From assembly GCF_014636865.1 (NCBI RefSeq), contig NZ_BMER01000005.1, positions 246,584 through 310,583 of the forward strand: a stretch of DNA of 64,000 nucleotides, read 5' to 3'. Of the stretch, positions 1 through 9,700 are shown piece after piece. A model generated the notes under the pieces. The model did no database searches. It was not told where the DNA came from and saw nothing but the letters and a program-made list of their open reading frames with translations. Position 1 is the stretch's first letter. Each line of letters opens with the position of its first letter. This stretch comes from Parapedobacter pyrenivorans. Lineage in GTDB: Bacteria; Bacteroidota; Bacteroidia; Sphingobacteriales; Sphingobacteriaceae. The position numbers and the translations under genes are program-made.

Positions 1-1
1 C

Positions 2-289
2 GCGGACTTCCAGTTCCGGCCGAGCGTGCTGGTGACGTACGCGGAGAGCCTGCGGCCGCAGGCGGAGGCCTCGGCGCTGGTGTTCATCAAGCGGACGTTC
101 GGCATCGGTGCGAACGTGCGGAGCTACGGGGAGTTTGCGGGGATGGCGCAGTTCCACTTCGGGGGCTTCGGATTGGGCTACAGCTACCAGTTCAACCCGG
201 GCAATGAGCCGCTGAACCGGCGCATCGGCAACACCACCCACGAGATCGGCCTGCAATACCGGTTTGCCGGGGTAAGTAGCCTGCTCTGA
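2..289 (+). CDS. PorP/SprF family type IX secretion membrane protein, C-terminal part
   Basis: This is the 3' end of a gene that starts before the window; reading frame 2 is open from the first base to the stop at 287-289. The 95 visible residues alternate short beta strands (VLVTYAE, FGIGANVRSY, FGLGYSYQF) and close with a THEIGLQYRF strand. That strand pattern and the closing motif are typical of the C-terminal strands of PorP/SprF outer-membrane proteins. Members of the family work with the gliding/type IX secretion machinery and are often encoded next to large adhesins. The N-terminal part and its neighbours are outside the window, so any substrate link is unknown. The terminator just downstream closes its transcript. 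Confidence 0.75.
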   Translation, partial: ADFQFRPSVLVTYAESLRPQAEASALVFIKRTFGIGANVRSYGEFAGMAQFHFGGFGLGYSYQFNPGNEPLNRRIGNTTHEIGLQYRFAGVSSLL

Positions 290-312
290 TACGCAGCAAT
301 CTTTTTTAGAGA

Positions 313-342
313 CGCGCCTCAAAAACAGAGGCGCGTTTTTTT
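313..342 (+). terminator. Rho-independent terminator after the PorP/SprF gene
   Basis: A perfect 8-bp stem, CGCGCCTC at 313-320 pairing with GAGGCGCG at 328-335, with a 7-nt A-rich loop, is followed by seven T residues. It lies 24 bases after the stop of the upstream gene and 30 bases before the Smr gene, so it separates the two transcripts. Confidence 0.9.
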
Positions 343-371
343 ATGGTGTTTTATATGCCTATCTTCGTACC

Positions 372-662
372 ATGGCAGTCGTACAGGAAGTAGATCTGCA
401 TCTTCGCGCATTCATGCGCAACACGTCCGGATTGAGCGGCGAAGACATGGTACGGCTGAGTATCGAACGCATGCACGCCGCGCTGGATAAAGCCATCGCG
501 GATGGTCGGCAAGAAATCCGCTTTATCCACGGCCATGGTACCGGCGCATTGCGCGAGCGCGTATACCACGAACTGCGTGTCTATGAGCAAAAGGGCCTCA
601 TTGAATCATTTGAACCCTCGTTTTTCAATCCAGGGATGGTGAATGTGATTATCCGCTATTGA
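372..662 (+). CDS. Stand-alone Smr domain protein
   Basis: The 96-residue product is essentially one Smr domain. It opens with EVDLHLRAF, matching the DLH motif, and carries FIHGHGTGALRERV, the HGxGTGxLR signature, at about residues 51-64. Smr domains bind or cleave nucleic acid and are found in MutS2 and in small free proteins. In Bacteroidota the domain often sits at the end of a longer DUF2027 protein of around 330 residues. Here there is no room for that part, because the terminator lies directly upstream, so this is a free-standing version or a shortened gene. It is followed after two bases by the HxlR gene, so the two are probably co-transcribed. Its biological role is not known. Confidence 0.75.
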   Translation: MAVVQEVDLHLRAFMRNTSGLSGEDMVRLSIERMHAALDKAIADGRQEIRFIHGHGTGALRERVYHELRVYEQKGLIESFEPSFFNPGMVNVIIRY

Positions 663-664
663 TA

Positions 665-1009
665 ATGAACGAGTTTATCCACAATAATCGATTATACTAC
701 AACCCCATTGAGTTTGCCATGGCCCATATCGGCGGCACCTGGAAAATCCCCATTCTCCGCTGTCTCCGCAATGGAGCGATGCGCTATGGCGATCTGAAGC
801 TAGCCATTCCCCGCATTTCCCACAAAATGCTGATCACCCAATTGCGCGAACTGGAAGATAAAAAGATGCTCACCCGGCACACCTTTAACGAAAAGCCGCC
901 GCGGGTCGAGTACCGGCTCACTGCATTGGCGCAACAGGCATTGCCGGTTATCGACCAACTGGCCGAATACGGTATCGCCCTCATGAAAGAAGCTGGCATC
1001 GATAGTTGA
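665..1009 (+). CDS. HxlR family transcriptional regulator
   Basis: The 114-residue protein has the HxlR winged-helix pattern: HIGGTWKIPILRCL near residue 22, then MRYGDLKLAIPRISHKMLITQLRELE, and a wing with PPRVEYRLT. HxlR proteins are dimeric repressors or activators that often answer to aldehyde or oxidative stress and control a nearby gene. I chose the ATG at 665; a TTG start at 659 would overlap the Smr stop. It follows the Smr gene by two bases. The VOC gene begins 91 bases downstream from its own promoter. No operator could be identified. Confidence 0.85.
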   Translation: MNEFIHNNRLYYNPIEFAMAHIGGTWKIPILRCLRNGAMRYGDLKLAIPRISHKMLITQLRELEDKKMLTRHTFNEKPPRVEYRLTALAQQALPVIDQLAEYGIALMKEAGIDS

Positions 1010-1053
1010 ATACGTCGACTCCTTTATATACAAAAAAGTATATAAACATGGCG

Positions 1054-1078
1054 TTGCAGGGCAAAGTGCCTAGGTTTG
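1054..1078 (+). promoter_or_regulatory. Promoter of the VOC gene
   Basis: TAGGTTTG at 1071-1078 matches the Bacteroidota -7 box TAnnTTTG, and a TTG at 1054-1056 lies 17 bases further upstream as a possible -33 element. The VOC start codon follows 22 bases after the box. Confidence 0.55.
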
Positions 1079-1100
1079 CGGCAAGCAAAAAACAACGGAA

Positions 1101-1820
1101 ATGACAGACAAAACGCACAGTAAAACATGGACCACCGTGCCTAGCCTACCTTGTGTAGCTATCGAAGAAACGCTATCCTTTTGGGAGATGCTGGGATTTG
1201 AGATCACCTACAAGCAAACCCGTCCTTATCAATACGGTGTGGTGGCACGGGGTGGGTCCGAATTGCATTTCGGACGTGTGAAAGGGATGGAGGCCAGCGG
1301 CAATGAATATAACGGTTGCCTAGTAGTTGTACCCAGTATCGAGGCCGTGTATCAAGAGTTTACAGCTACGTTTAAGGAAAAGCTGGGCCGGATTCCGCAC
1401 ACGGGCATACCGCGCATTTCCCGGATGAAACCCGGTACCACCCGGTTTACGCTGACCGATGTTTCCGGCAACTCCATGATTTTCATCGATTCCGATTCGG
1501 GGGAAGAAGACCAGAATACCTGGGAAAAGGCCGACGACAAAAACCAGAGCCCGCTGCAAAAAGCCATCGCAATGGCCATCCGGTTCCGAGACTACAAAGA
1601 AGACGAACAAGCGGCAGCCAAAACCCTGGATGTTGCCCTGCGAAAGGCAGAAAATGAAGAAAATACCACCCTTGCTGAAGCGTTGGCAGTCCGCATGGAC
1701 CTAGCGGTCTTCATGGGCAACCGCGTCCGCGCCGACGAATGTAACAAGCTATTAAGCCAGTTAGGCCTGTCGCAGGTGGATGTAGACCGTTTGATGCAGA
1801 AACACGGCACTGAACGCTAA
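1101..1820 (+). CDS. VOC (glyoxalase/bleomycin-resistance fold) protein with helical tail
   Basis: Residues 10-130 of this 239-residue protein have the beta-alpha-beta-beta-beta layout of the vicinal oxygen chelate superfamily: TVPSLPCVAIEETLSFWEML, then GVVARGGSELHFG, and a closing FTLTDVSGNSMIFID. Such domains include metal-dependent glyoxalases, dioxygenases and metal-free bleomycin-binding proteins. The canonical metal ligands are not complete as far as I can see, so a binding role is as likely as catalysis. Residues 140-239 form an unusual Glu/Ala-rich helical extension, possibly TPR-like, that doubles the normal length. The gene stands alone with its own promoter. Confidence 0.75.
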   Translation: MTDKTHSKTWTTVPSLPCVAIEETLSFWEMLGFEITYKQTRPYQYGVVARGGSELHFGRVKGMEASGNEYNGCLVVVPSIEAVYQEFTATFKEKLGRIPHTGIPRISRMKPGTTRFTLTDVSGNSMIFIDSDSGEEDQNTWEKADDKNQSPLQKAIAMAIRFRDYKEDEQAAAKTLDVALRKAENEENTTLAEALAVRMDLAVFMGNRVRADECNKLLSQLGLSQVDVDRLMQKHGTER

Positions 1821-1904
1821 ATCGCGGCTGGAGATCAGCATTCCAGCGGATTTGATACATTGGATTTTTTTCCCCATTATTGTGTTGAAATAGCCATATA
1901 TGCC

Positions 1905-3413
1905 ATGAGCAATATCCTATCCAGAAGAAAATTTTTACGCAACACGGCAGCCGCCGCCGGTTTTTCGATTGTTTCCAGTCATGTTTTGGGCAATGTAACC
2001 GGCCATGTGGCGCCCAGTGACAAACTCCAGATTGCGGGCATAGGCGTCGGCGGGATGGGCCGCCGCAACTTAGCCAACATGGCTACCGAAAACATTGTCG
2101 CCCTCTGCGATGTCGACTGGCGATATGCTGCCAAAACCTTCGGCGATTACCCCAATGCCCGTCGCTTCAAGGACTGGCGGGTAATGTTTGATGAGCTTGG
2201 CAAATCCATCGATGCAGTGATGGTAGCTACACCGGATCATACCCATGCCGGTGTCACTGCCCACGCCATCACGCTAGGCAAACACGCCTACACACAAAAG
2301 CCGCTCACCCACTCGGTCTACGAATCGCGGTTATTGACCAAACTGGCCAAAAAGTACCGGGTAGCTACGCAGATGGGCAACCAGGGAAATTCTTTCGATT
2401 GGTGCCGGCGGATAACCGAGTGGATCCAATCCGGGGTAATCGGCGATGTGCATGAAGTGCATTGTTGGACAGACCGCCCCATTTGGCCGCAAGGGCTTAT
2501 TGCACCTACAGAGGGCCAGCCCGTTCCCGATACGCTCGATTGGGACCTGTTTGTGGGGCCAGCCGTCAAACGCCCCTACCATTCGGTGTACACCCCGTGG
2601 AATTGGCGCGGCTGGTGGGATTTCGGTACCGGCGCCCTTGGCGATATGGCCTGTCACATTATGGATCCGATTTATTGGGCGCTGGATCTGCAATATCCGA
2701 TTAAGGTAAGCGGCAGTTCTACACTCAGCAACCTCTACTCGCCGCCCCATGCACAGCAAGTACACTACACTTTTCCGGCCCGCCCCGCAAAAGATAAGGT
2801 AAACATGCCCGAGGTAAAGGTCACTTGGTATGATGGTGGCTTGCTGCCGGAGCGTCCGGCAGAACTTGCACCGGGCCAGATGATGGGCGATCCCAATGGC
2901 GGTATCATCTTCGTGGGCACCAAAGGTAAAATCATGACGGGCTGTTTCGGGATGAATCCTACGCTCCTGCCGGTTACGGAAATGGCTCATTTTGAAGAAC
3001 CAACACCGTGGATACCCCGGATACCAGGCGGAAACGGCGACATCTGGGAAACCAACGCTCACGAGCAGGACTGGATTCGCGCGGCTAAAGAATCGCCACG
3101 GCGCCGAAAAGAAGCCTCCTCCCATTTCGGATTCTCAGGTCCTTTCAACGAAACCGTCGTCATGGGCGTATTAGCCGTGCGGCTACAGGGGCTGTACCGC
3201 GAGCTTCAGTGGGACGGTGAGCACATGGCGTTTACCAATATTGGTCCCGATGAAAAGATCAATGTAGTCTCTGTAGATAAATTCGAGGTGATCGACGGTG
3301 ATCCCCGCTTCGACCGGCAGTTTACCGAACTGAATGCCGCGGATGCCGCAAGGGAATGGATCAATCATACGTATCAAAATGGTTTTACCCTGCCGGCCAT
3401 GCCCAAAGAATAA
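1905..3413 (+). CDS. Gfo/Idh/MocA family oxidoreductase, Tat-exported
   Basis: The 502-residue protein starts with a twin-arginine signal (SRRKFLRNTAAAAGF), followed by a Rossmann region (GIGVGGMGRRNLANM) and the family's catalytic-lysine motif in TQKPLTHS. This family reduces or oxidises sugars and polyols with NAD(P); exported Bacteroidota members are commonly tied to sugar oxidation, for example to 3-keto sugars, in the periplasm. The ATG at 1905 was chosen because the Tat motif follows it directly; a TTG at 1860 would put 15 unusual residues before it. It lies alone between the VOC gene and the convergent ChaA gene, so its substrate is not indicated. A second, distinct member is encoded at 29993-31252. 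Confidence 0.85.
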   Translation: MSNILSRRKFLRNTAAAAGFSIVSSHVLGNVTGHVAPSDKLQIAGIGVGGMGRRNLANMATENIVALCDVDWRYAAKTFGDYPNARRFKDWRVMFDELGKSIDAVMVATPDHTHAGVTAHAITLGKHAYTQKPLTHSVYESRLLTKLAKKYRVATQMGNQGNSFDWCRRITEWIQSGVIGDVHEVHCWTDRPIWPQGLIAPTEGQPVPDTLDWDLFVGPAVKRPYHSVYTPWNWRGWWDFGTGALGDMACHIMDPIYWALDLQYPIKVSGSSTLSNLYSPPHAQQVHYTFPARPAKDKVNMPEVKVTWYDGGLLPERPAELAPGQMMGDPNGGIIFVGTKGKIMTGCFGMNPTLLPVTEMAHFEEPTPWIPRIPGGNGDIWETNAHEQDWIRAAKESPRRRKEASSHFGFSGPFNETVVMGVLAVRLQGLYRELQWDGEHMAFTNIGPDEKINVVSVDKFEVIDGDPRFDRQFTELNAADAAREWINHTYQNGFTLPAMPKE

Positions 3414-3427
3414 TGGATGTTTACTAA

Positions 3428-4573
3428 TTAGGGATTAAAAATCAATAGGATAAATACAGCGAATAAGACGAGATGCATCACCCCCACAATGGGCCTGGTT
3501 CGCTTACCCAAGAATGTCATCACGCTCAGCAGCAGTGTGATGACGAAAAGGATGGTTTCGGTAGCGGTCATGCCGAACAATACGGTTTTTCCCGTGATGA
3601 GCCCGATGATCAAAACCGAGGGGACGGTGAGCCCCACGGTGGATACAAAAGCGCCATGGCAGAGGTTGATGGCCCGTTGAAATTCATTATTCAACGCTGC
3701 TTTCACCGCGGTCATCGATTCGGGCGTAAACACGATTACGGCAATCAGCACACCACCCAGCAAGGGCGGCAAATTGGCGGCTTTTATGCCAAAATCCACC
3801 ACCACGGCCATGCTGTGGGAAAGCAGCACGATAGGCAATATCATGGCTATCAGGATGATCGAGCTGATCCATGCCACGCTGTTACTGCCACCAGCTGCTT
3901 GGTCATTTTCCCGATGGGTGAGGTTTTCGTCCATTCGTGCCTTAAAGGGGATCTCCATAGCACCTTGTTGGGGTTGCATATACAGATGCCGGTATCCCTT
4001 CATCTGCATAAATAGAAAGAAACCATATAAAAGGATGATCAGGGTGGATAACGAAATCGCCTGGGCATCGCTGAATACGCCATCCCCGGCACCTTCGATG
4101 TAATTGGGGAGCATCATGCCCAGGCCGCCCAGCATAATGATCATCGCCAGGTAAGACGTGGTGCCCTGTGCATTGTATTCCTGTTCCCCATATTTCAATC
4201 CGCCAAATAGGATGCACAGGCCGATGACCAGGTTCATGATGATCATCATCACCGAAAAAATGGAATCTTTACCGATGGTTGGGTTTTCTCCCGGCCCCAG
4301 CATCACCGCTGAGATCAGGATGACTTCGATAGACACGATAGACAAGGTGAGAATGAGCGTGCCATAAGGCTCCCCCAATCTGTGCGCAAGTTCGTCCGCT
4401 TCCTTTACCACGCCGAAAGCCGCCCCGATGATGGTAAACAAGAGGACCAGAAAGACGACAATGGCTCGCGTGGATGACATGGACTCCCCCATGATGGAAT
4501 GACCGAATACCATGAAGAGCCCAACGATCAACCATACGAGTAAAAGACGGATGCGTGTTGACATAATTTGCAC
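3428..4573 (-). CDS. chaA: ChaA-type cation/proton antiporter
   Basis: This 381-residue protein has around ten to eleven hydrophobic segments and the two repeated cation-exchanger motifs of the CaCA superfamily: GEPYGTLILTLSIVSIEVIL near residue 67, and VFTPESMTAVKAALNNEFQRA near residue 290. The first is close to the E. coli ChaA signature. ChaA exchanges Ca2+, Na+ or K+ for protons across the inner membrane and matters at high pH and high salt. The acidic residues in both alpha repeats are present, so the gene looks intact. A second ATG at 4564 is an alternative start. It converges with the oxidoreductase gene and is divergent from the ECF sigma gene. Confidence 0.85.
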   Translation of the reverse strand: MQIMSTRIRLLLVWLIVGLFMVFGHSIMGESMSSTRAIVVFLVLLFTIIGAAFGVVKEADELAHRLGEPYGTLILTLSIVSIEVILISAVMLGPGENPTIGKDSIFSVMMIIMNLVIGLCILFGGLKYGEQEYNAQGTTSYLAMIIMLGGLGMMLPNYIEGAGDGVFSDAQAISLSTLIILLYGFFLFMQMKGYRHLYMQPQQGAMEIPFKARMDENLTHRENDQAAGGSNSVAWISSIILIAMILPIVLLSHSMAVVVDFGIKAANLPPLLGGVLIAVIVFTPESMTAVKAALNNEFQRAINLCHGAFVSTVGLTVPSVLIIGLITGKTVLFGMTATETILFVITLLLSVMTFLGKRTRPIVGVMHLVLFAVFILLIFNP

Positions 4574-4870
4574 ATGTTAAAAAACAGCACAAAATTATAA
4601 TGAATAGCTCGAAACAAATTTATCATATGTTAAATAATGAACGGTAACCATCAAGCCAACGGCTTTCTGGAAAAGGATGATTTTTGAAAGTTAGGCAACC
4701 GGTTGCGTGCGCGTTGCCCTTGGCAGATTGAATTTCTTTTCTTAACGTTGCATTACGTTAAATACGCCAATTGTAAAAACGAAATCAAGATTGAGGTTGT
4801 GTGTTAGTGCTTGGCAGCGGCTATATCCGCGTCGGCGCTGAGGGCTGGAGCGATTATAAAAGTGAAGCGC
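4574..4870. other. Intergenic region between chaA and the ECF sigma gene
   Basis: This 297-base divergent gap is AT-rich on its left half and holds no coding signal I can support. It must contain promoters in both directions, but I found no clear TAnnTTTG box. The stretch 4811-4870 is open in the sigma-factor frame and could add 20 residues, but they do not look like sigma-factor sequence. Confidence 0.6.
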
Positions 4871-5455
4871 ATGGATCAAACGGATTTGCTGCACCGGATC
4901 AGTCAGAACGATGAGTACGCGTTCAGCGAACTCTATCGGGTATACCAGCCTGGGCTGCGCGACTTTTTCCGGCGATATGTACATGCCGATACGCTGGCAG
5001 ACGACCTCTGCCAGGAGCTGTTTATCAAGCTCTGGGATAACCGGCGGCAGCTTGCCGGAATACGAGCATTCCGCCCCTACCTGTACGTCATTGCCCGCAA
5101 CCTCGCCCTCAACTCCCTCAAGCGCATTGCCGTCTCGCAGCGTGCCATGGGCGAACTGCTTCGGCATTATCCCGTACAGCAGGAAGCCACGGAGCAAACG
5201 GTGATCGACCGCGAATACCGGATGCTGCTCAATCAGGCGCTCGCCCGCCTGCCCCGCCGGTCGCGCGAGATCTTTGCCCTATGCCGCGAACAGGGCAAGA
5301 GCTACGATGAGGCAGCCAGCGCCCTCGGCATCTCCCGCAATGCCATCAAAAACCACATGGTGAGCACACTCAAGGTATTGCGATCCTTTGCGGAGAAGCA
5401 ATTGGGGGTAACCATCGGGTTGATGATCGGAATAATGAAATTTTTGCTACCCTAA
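4871..5455 (+). CDS. ECF RNA polymerase sigma factor
   Basis: The 194-residue protein has sigma region 2 (NEYAFSELYRVYQPGLRDF, then DDLCQELFIKLW) and region 4 (LPRRSREIFALCREQGKSY followed by the helix-turn-helix DEAASALGISRNAIKNHM). That makes it an ECF factor of the Bacteroidota SusC-linked type. The next gene is a FecR anti-sigma factor and the one after is a SusC with an STN domain, which is the standard trans-envelope cascade: transporter, anti-sigma, sigma. The factor is expected to be held inactive by FecR and to switch on the 6750-15132 locus when SusC is occupied. The ATG at 4871 begins the conserved part. Confidence 0.93.
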   Translation: MDQTDLLHRISQNDEYAFSELYRVYQPGLRDFFRRYVHADTLADDLCQELFIKLWDNRRQLAGIRAFRPYLYVIARNLALNSLKRIAVSQRAMGELLRHYPVQQEATEQTVIDREYRMLLNQALARLPRRSREIFALCREQGKSYDEAASALGISRNAIKNHMVSTLKVLRSFAEKQLGVTIGLMIGIMKFLLP

Positions 5456-5506
5456 ATTCCGCTTGAGGTGTCCTTCTATCAAAAGGAAGGAATGCGACAC
5501 CCCAAG

Positions 5507-6628
5507 ATGGACAAAACTGAATTCTATAAGTTGCTCATCCAGCGGTATAAAGACAAAACCGCCACGGATGAAGAAATCGAGGTATTTTTCCAGCTGATTC
5601 GCGAAGGAACGCTTAGTGCCCCCCTCATGGATGAAATGGGCATCGATCTGGGCGATATCGGAGGGAAGGAGCAGCACGTCCGCCACAGGCGACCGTATTA
5701 CATCGCCGCTGCCGCGATGCTCTTGATCGGACTCGGTGTAGCCTATCTGCTGATGGATCGTTCAGCTACACCGTCTACAGAATCGTCCTATTCATCTACT
5801 TCAAATGACGTGCCCGCAGGCGGTAGCCACGCTACGCTGACCCTGCCGGATGGTTCGCGCATCGCGTTGGATGATGCAGCGATCGGTGCAGTGGTACAAG
5901 AAGGAGGGGTGCGCATAGCCAAAACCGAAGATGGGCAGTTGGTTTACCAGGTGGCGCCGTCTGTGTCTGCCGGCACGGACCAGGGGATTGCGCCGGCATT
6001 GCATGAAATCAGTACCCCCCGGGGTGGCCAATATCAGGTTGTGCTGCCGGATGGCAGCCGGGTATGGCTCAATGCAGACTCCCGGCTCCGTTTCCCGCCG
6101 GTTTTTGCCGCTGGCAACCGCGAGGTGTTCCTGGTGGGCGAAGGTTTTTTTGCCGTAGCACACAGCAACCAACCGTTTATCGTTCATACCGAGGGTCAGC
6201 AGATCGCGGTATTGGGCACCGAATTCAATGTGAGGGCACATCCGGAGGAACCTACGGTCCAGACCACGTTGTTGCGGGGGAGTGTACGGGTCGATCTGGA
6301 AAATGGCCAGGCCAGCTACGTCCTTCAGCCCGATCAGCGGTCCGTGGTAGACCGACAGGCCCAAACAGCCCGTGTCGAAGCGGTGACAGCCTCCGAATAC
6401 GCCGCTTGGAAAGACGGATACTTCACATTCCGCAACACGCCGTTGGCTACCGTGATGCAGGATGTCGCCCGGTGGTACGACGTGACCATCGATGCCGATT
6501 CGCTGCCAGACAAACGCCTGTACGCGGTACTTCCCCGCGATGTTTCGCTGGCCACACTGCTCGAAATGATCGGGTTGACCAGCGGCGTCAAGTTTGAGTT
6601 AACAGAAAGGAGGGTGTCTTTGGAGTGA
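5507..6628 (+). CDS. FecR family anti-sigma factor
   Basis: This 373-residue protein has a cytoplasmic N-terminus, a single membrane span (YYIAAAAMLLIGLGVAYLLM, about residues 65-84) and a periplasmic FecR domain with LPDGSRVWLNADSRLRFP and GEGFFAV motifs, followed by a C-terminal DUF4974-like region (DVARWYDVTI... EMIGLTSGVKFEL). It holds the adjacent ECF factor and releases it when the STN domain of the partner SusC signals occupancy. The gene starts about 50 bases after the sigma gene. I used the ATG at 5507, in front of MDKTEFYKLL; an ATG at 5492 with a purine-rich stretch before it is an alternative. Confidence 0.92.
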   Translation: MDKTEFYKLLIQRYKDKTATDEEIEVFFQLIREGTLSAPLMDEMGIDLGDIGGKEQHVRHRRPYYIAAAAMLLIGLGVAYLLMDRSATPSTESSYSSTSNDVPAGGSHATLTLPDGSRIALDDAAIGAVVQEGGVRIAKTEDGQLVYQVAPSVSAGTDQGIAPALHEISTPRGGQYQVVLPDGSRVWLNADSRLRFPPVFAAGNREVFLVGEGFFAVAHSNQPFIVHTEGQQIAVLGTEFNVRAHPEEPTVQTTLLRGSVRVDLENGQASYVLQPDQRSVVDRQAQTARVEAVTASEYAAWKDGYFTFRNTPLATVMQDVARWYDVTIDADSLPDKRLYAVLPRDVSLATLLEMIGLTSGVKFELTERRVSLE

Positions 6629-6749
6629 TAATACACGATCGGCAGGAAGCCAAAAACCGGAAGTGCGTCAACACCCCCGGTAAGCGTTAGGCAATCCTTG
6701 TCAACTGAATAGCGATCATTAACAATTTAACCACCTAATTCACAAATGT

Positions 6750-9700
6750 ATGAAATTTAGCAAACATGCATGTAGCATTTTCCTTGCCATGAAATTAACC
6801 CTTTTCTTTGTGCTTTGGTTCAGTCTGTATGCATCAGCCGAAGCCTTATCGCAGGAAGTGAGCCTGCGGGTAAAAAATGCTTCGCTGGAAGAAGTCCTGC
6901 GTGAAATCCGGAGCAAAACCGGATTTACGTTCATCTACGACGCGCAGTACCTGCGCGAGGCAGCGCCCATTACGCTCAACCTTCGGGAAACACCCGTAGA
7001 TGAAGCGCTGAAAGCCGTCTTTTCAGGCCAGCCATTCCGCTATGTGGTCCGGGAGAAAACGATCATCATTATCCCGCAGGACGGTACACGGACGGCTCCG
7101 GCCCAGGTCACCGTTAGCGGTACCGTGCTGGATGAGCGGGGCGAACCGATCGATGGGGCGAGCGTGCTGGAGAAAGGCACCACCAACGGAACGTCTACCA
7201 ATGCCCGTGGCGAATTTACCCTCACGCTGCGTGGGCAGGGCGCCACGCTGGTTATCCAATCCATCGGCTACGGTACCCGCGAAGTTGCCGCAGACGAATC
7301 CCCGCTGCGCATCATGCTGCAAAGCGAAGAGGCCCTGTTGGAAGAAGTGGTGGTCAGCGTGGGGTACAGCCAGGTCAAACCCGAGGAGCTAACGAGCGCG
7401 GTGAGCGTCGTGAAGGCCGACAAACTGCTGGATGTGACCGCCAACAACGTCGGCACGATGCTTCAGGGGAAAATTCCCGGTCTGCAGATCATCAACAGTT
7501 CGGGCCAGCCCGGGGCAGCTCCCGAGATACGGCTACGGGGCGTGTCCTCCATCAATGCCTCACAGCAACCCCTGGTGGTGGTAGATGGCATCATCGGCGG
7601 CAATTACGATCCGAACGATGTGGAGAGCATTACCGTATTGAAAGATGCCGGTGCCACAGCCATGTACGGTTCGCAAGCCAACGCCGGCGTATTGATTGTT
7701 ACCACCAAAACCGCCACGCAAGACCGGAATACGTTCGAAGCCCGTTTAACCACCGGCATCAAGACTGCCGATTTCGGTACGATGCAACTGATGAATGGTG
7801 CCGAACTTTACGAACATCAAAAGCAGCTCTACCGCGATTACATCGTGGGCGGTACGGCCAATTCGTATAAGATCGACCTGCTTAAATTTTACAATGAGCG
7901 CCCGCTGACGCTCCGCGACCAGAATTTCAACTGGACGAAAGAATCGTTCCGCCCGGCGCCGACAACCACCGCCTACGTGTCGCTACGTGGCAAGACCGAG
8001 AAAAACAGCTATTATGCGGCAGCTTCCTATTACAACGAAACCGGCAGCTTCCTCAATACGGATTACCAGCGGCTCAACCTGCGTGCAAATACCGAATACC
8101 GCTTTTCGGAGCGGCTCAAAGTGCGCAACAACCTCAACCTGAGCGCCAGCATGGGTAAGAGTTACGATTACATGGATATGTACTATACGTTCCTCAATCT
8201 GCCTTGGGACAATCCTTATGACGAAGCCGGCGCAGCACGCTACGTCGATGGCAATGTGCCCTTCCGGTGGTGGTCGCGCGATAAGGTCAACCCCGTGCAT
8301 ACCATCGAAAACTCCGATCACCCGTATAAAGGGTTTGATGCCAATTACGATTTTGTGCTCGAGTATCAGATCATGCCGTGGCTCACGTTCTCGTCATCCA
8401 GTCGTTTATCGGCCGGATACAACAAGGGTACCAACTATTTTTCACCGGTTGTTGCCGGGCAGTACCATGGCACCGGCTTCCTGGATGAAACCAACTCGTT
8501 ATTTTACGGGGGCATTACCAACAACCTGCTACGCTTCGATACCGATTTTGGCCGTCATTCCCTCAATGGTTTAGCGGGCGTTGCGCTAGAAGGCGGTCGC
8601 AGTGAATATTCCGGCGGTTCCGGCCGGGGTCTTCCCGAGGGTCTCCGCGTGCTCAACGTGGTCTCCAACAGCCAGGTGGTGAGCGGTTATTTTGACCGCT
8701 CGGCCCTCCAGTCGCTCATTTCACAGGTCAACTACAACTACGACAGCCGGTACTTCCTTACGGCTTCCTACCGCATAGACGGCTCATCGGCCTTTCCCGA
8801 AGGCAACCAGTACGCCGGTTTCCCGGCCGTCTCCGGTGCATGGTTTGTGAGCAACGAACCGTTTCTGGAAAACCATCCGGTGGTCAGCTCGCTGAAGCTG
8901 CGTGCCAGCTACGGGGTTACCGGCACGCAGGATATCGGCAGTTCGCGGTTTCTGGGGCTGTTTGCCCTTTCCAGTCAATACAATTCGGCGGTGGCTGCCA
9001 TTCCATACCAGCTGGCCAACCCCGGCCTTACGTGGGAAGGCAAGCATCAGTACAATGTCGGGTTAGACCTGTCGCTGTTCAAGCGTGTCAACCTCACGGT
9101 GGATGCCTACCGGAATGTAACCAAAGACCTGCTTTTGCAGGTATCCCAACCGCCGTCTATCGGCTTTGAAGTCCGCTGGGAGAATGCCGGCAATGTGGTC
9201 AATAAAGGCTTGGAAATCGGTATTGATGCCAATCCGGTTCAGTCCACCAACTGGGACTGGAATACGGGGGTGGTTGTCAGTTTCAACGACAACACGCTGT
9301 CGGGATTGCCCAGCGAGATCATCCGCACCACCTCACGCAGCGTTTCCCAGATTTACCGCAACGACGGGCAGCTGTACGAATTTTACATGCCCAAGTGGGC
9401 CGGTGTCGATCCGCAAACCGGCGCACCGCTTTGGGAAAAACTGGTGTACGATACCGACGGTGCGGCTGTGGGCCGCGAGCTCACTTCCAATTATGCCGAG
9501 GCCACCCACCAGGAGGTCGGGTCGGCATTGCCCCGCTATCAGGGCGGTTTCAACAATGCCCTGCGTTACCGCAATTTCGCCCTGCAGGTCAATACGGCGT
9601 TCAGTTACGGCAACAAGGTGTTCAGCAACGACCTGCGGTACGTCTTCAACGATGGGCACGAGCCCTATTACAACCAGGTGAGGCGGCCCGAGGGCACGGT

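Noticed and set aside
2331-3125. 264-codon minus-strand open frame opposite the first oxidoreductase
   Set aside because: Shadow of the plus-strand gene, which has clear Tat and Rossmann motifs.
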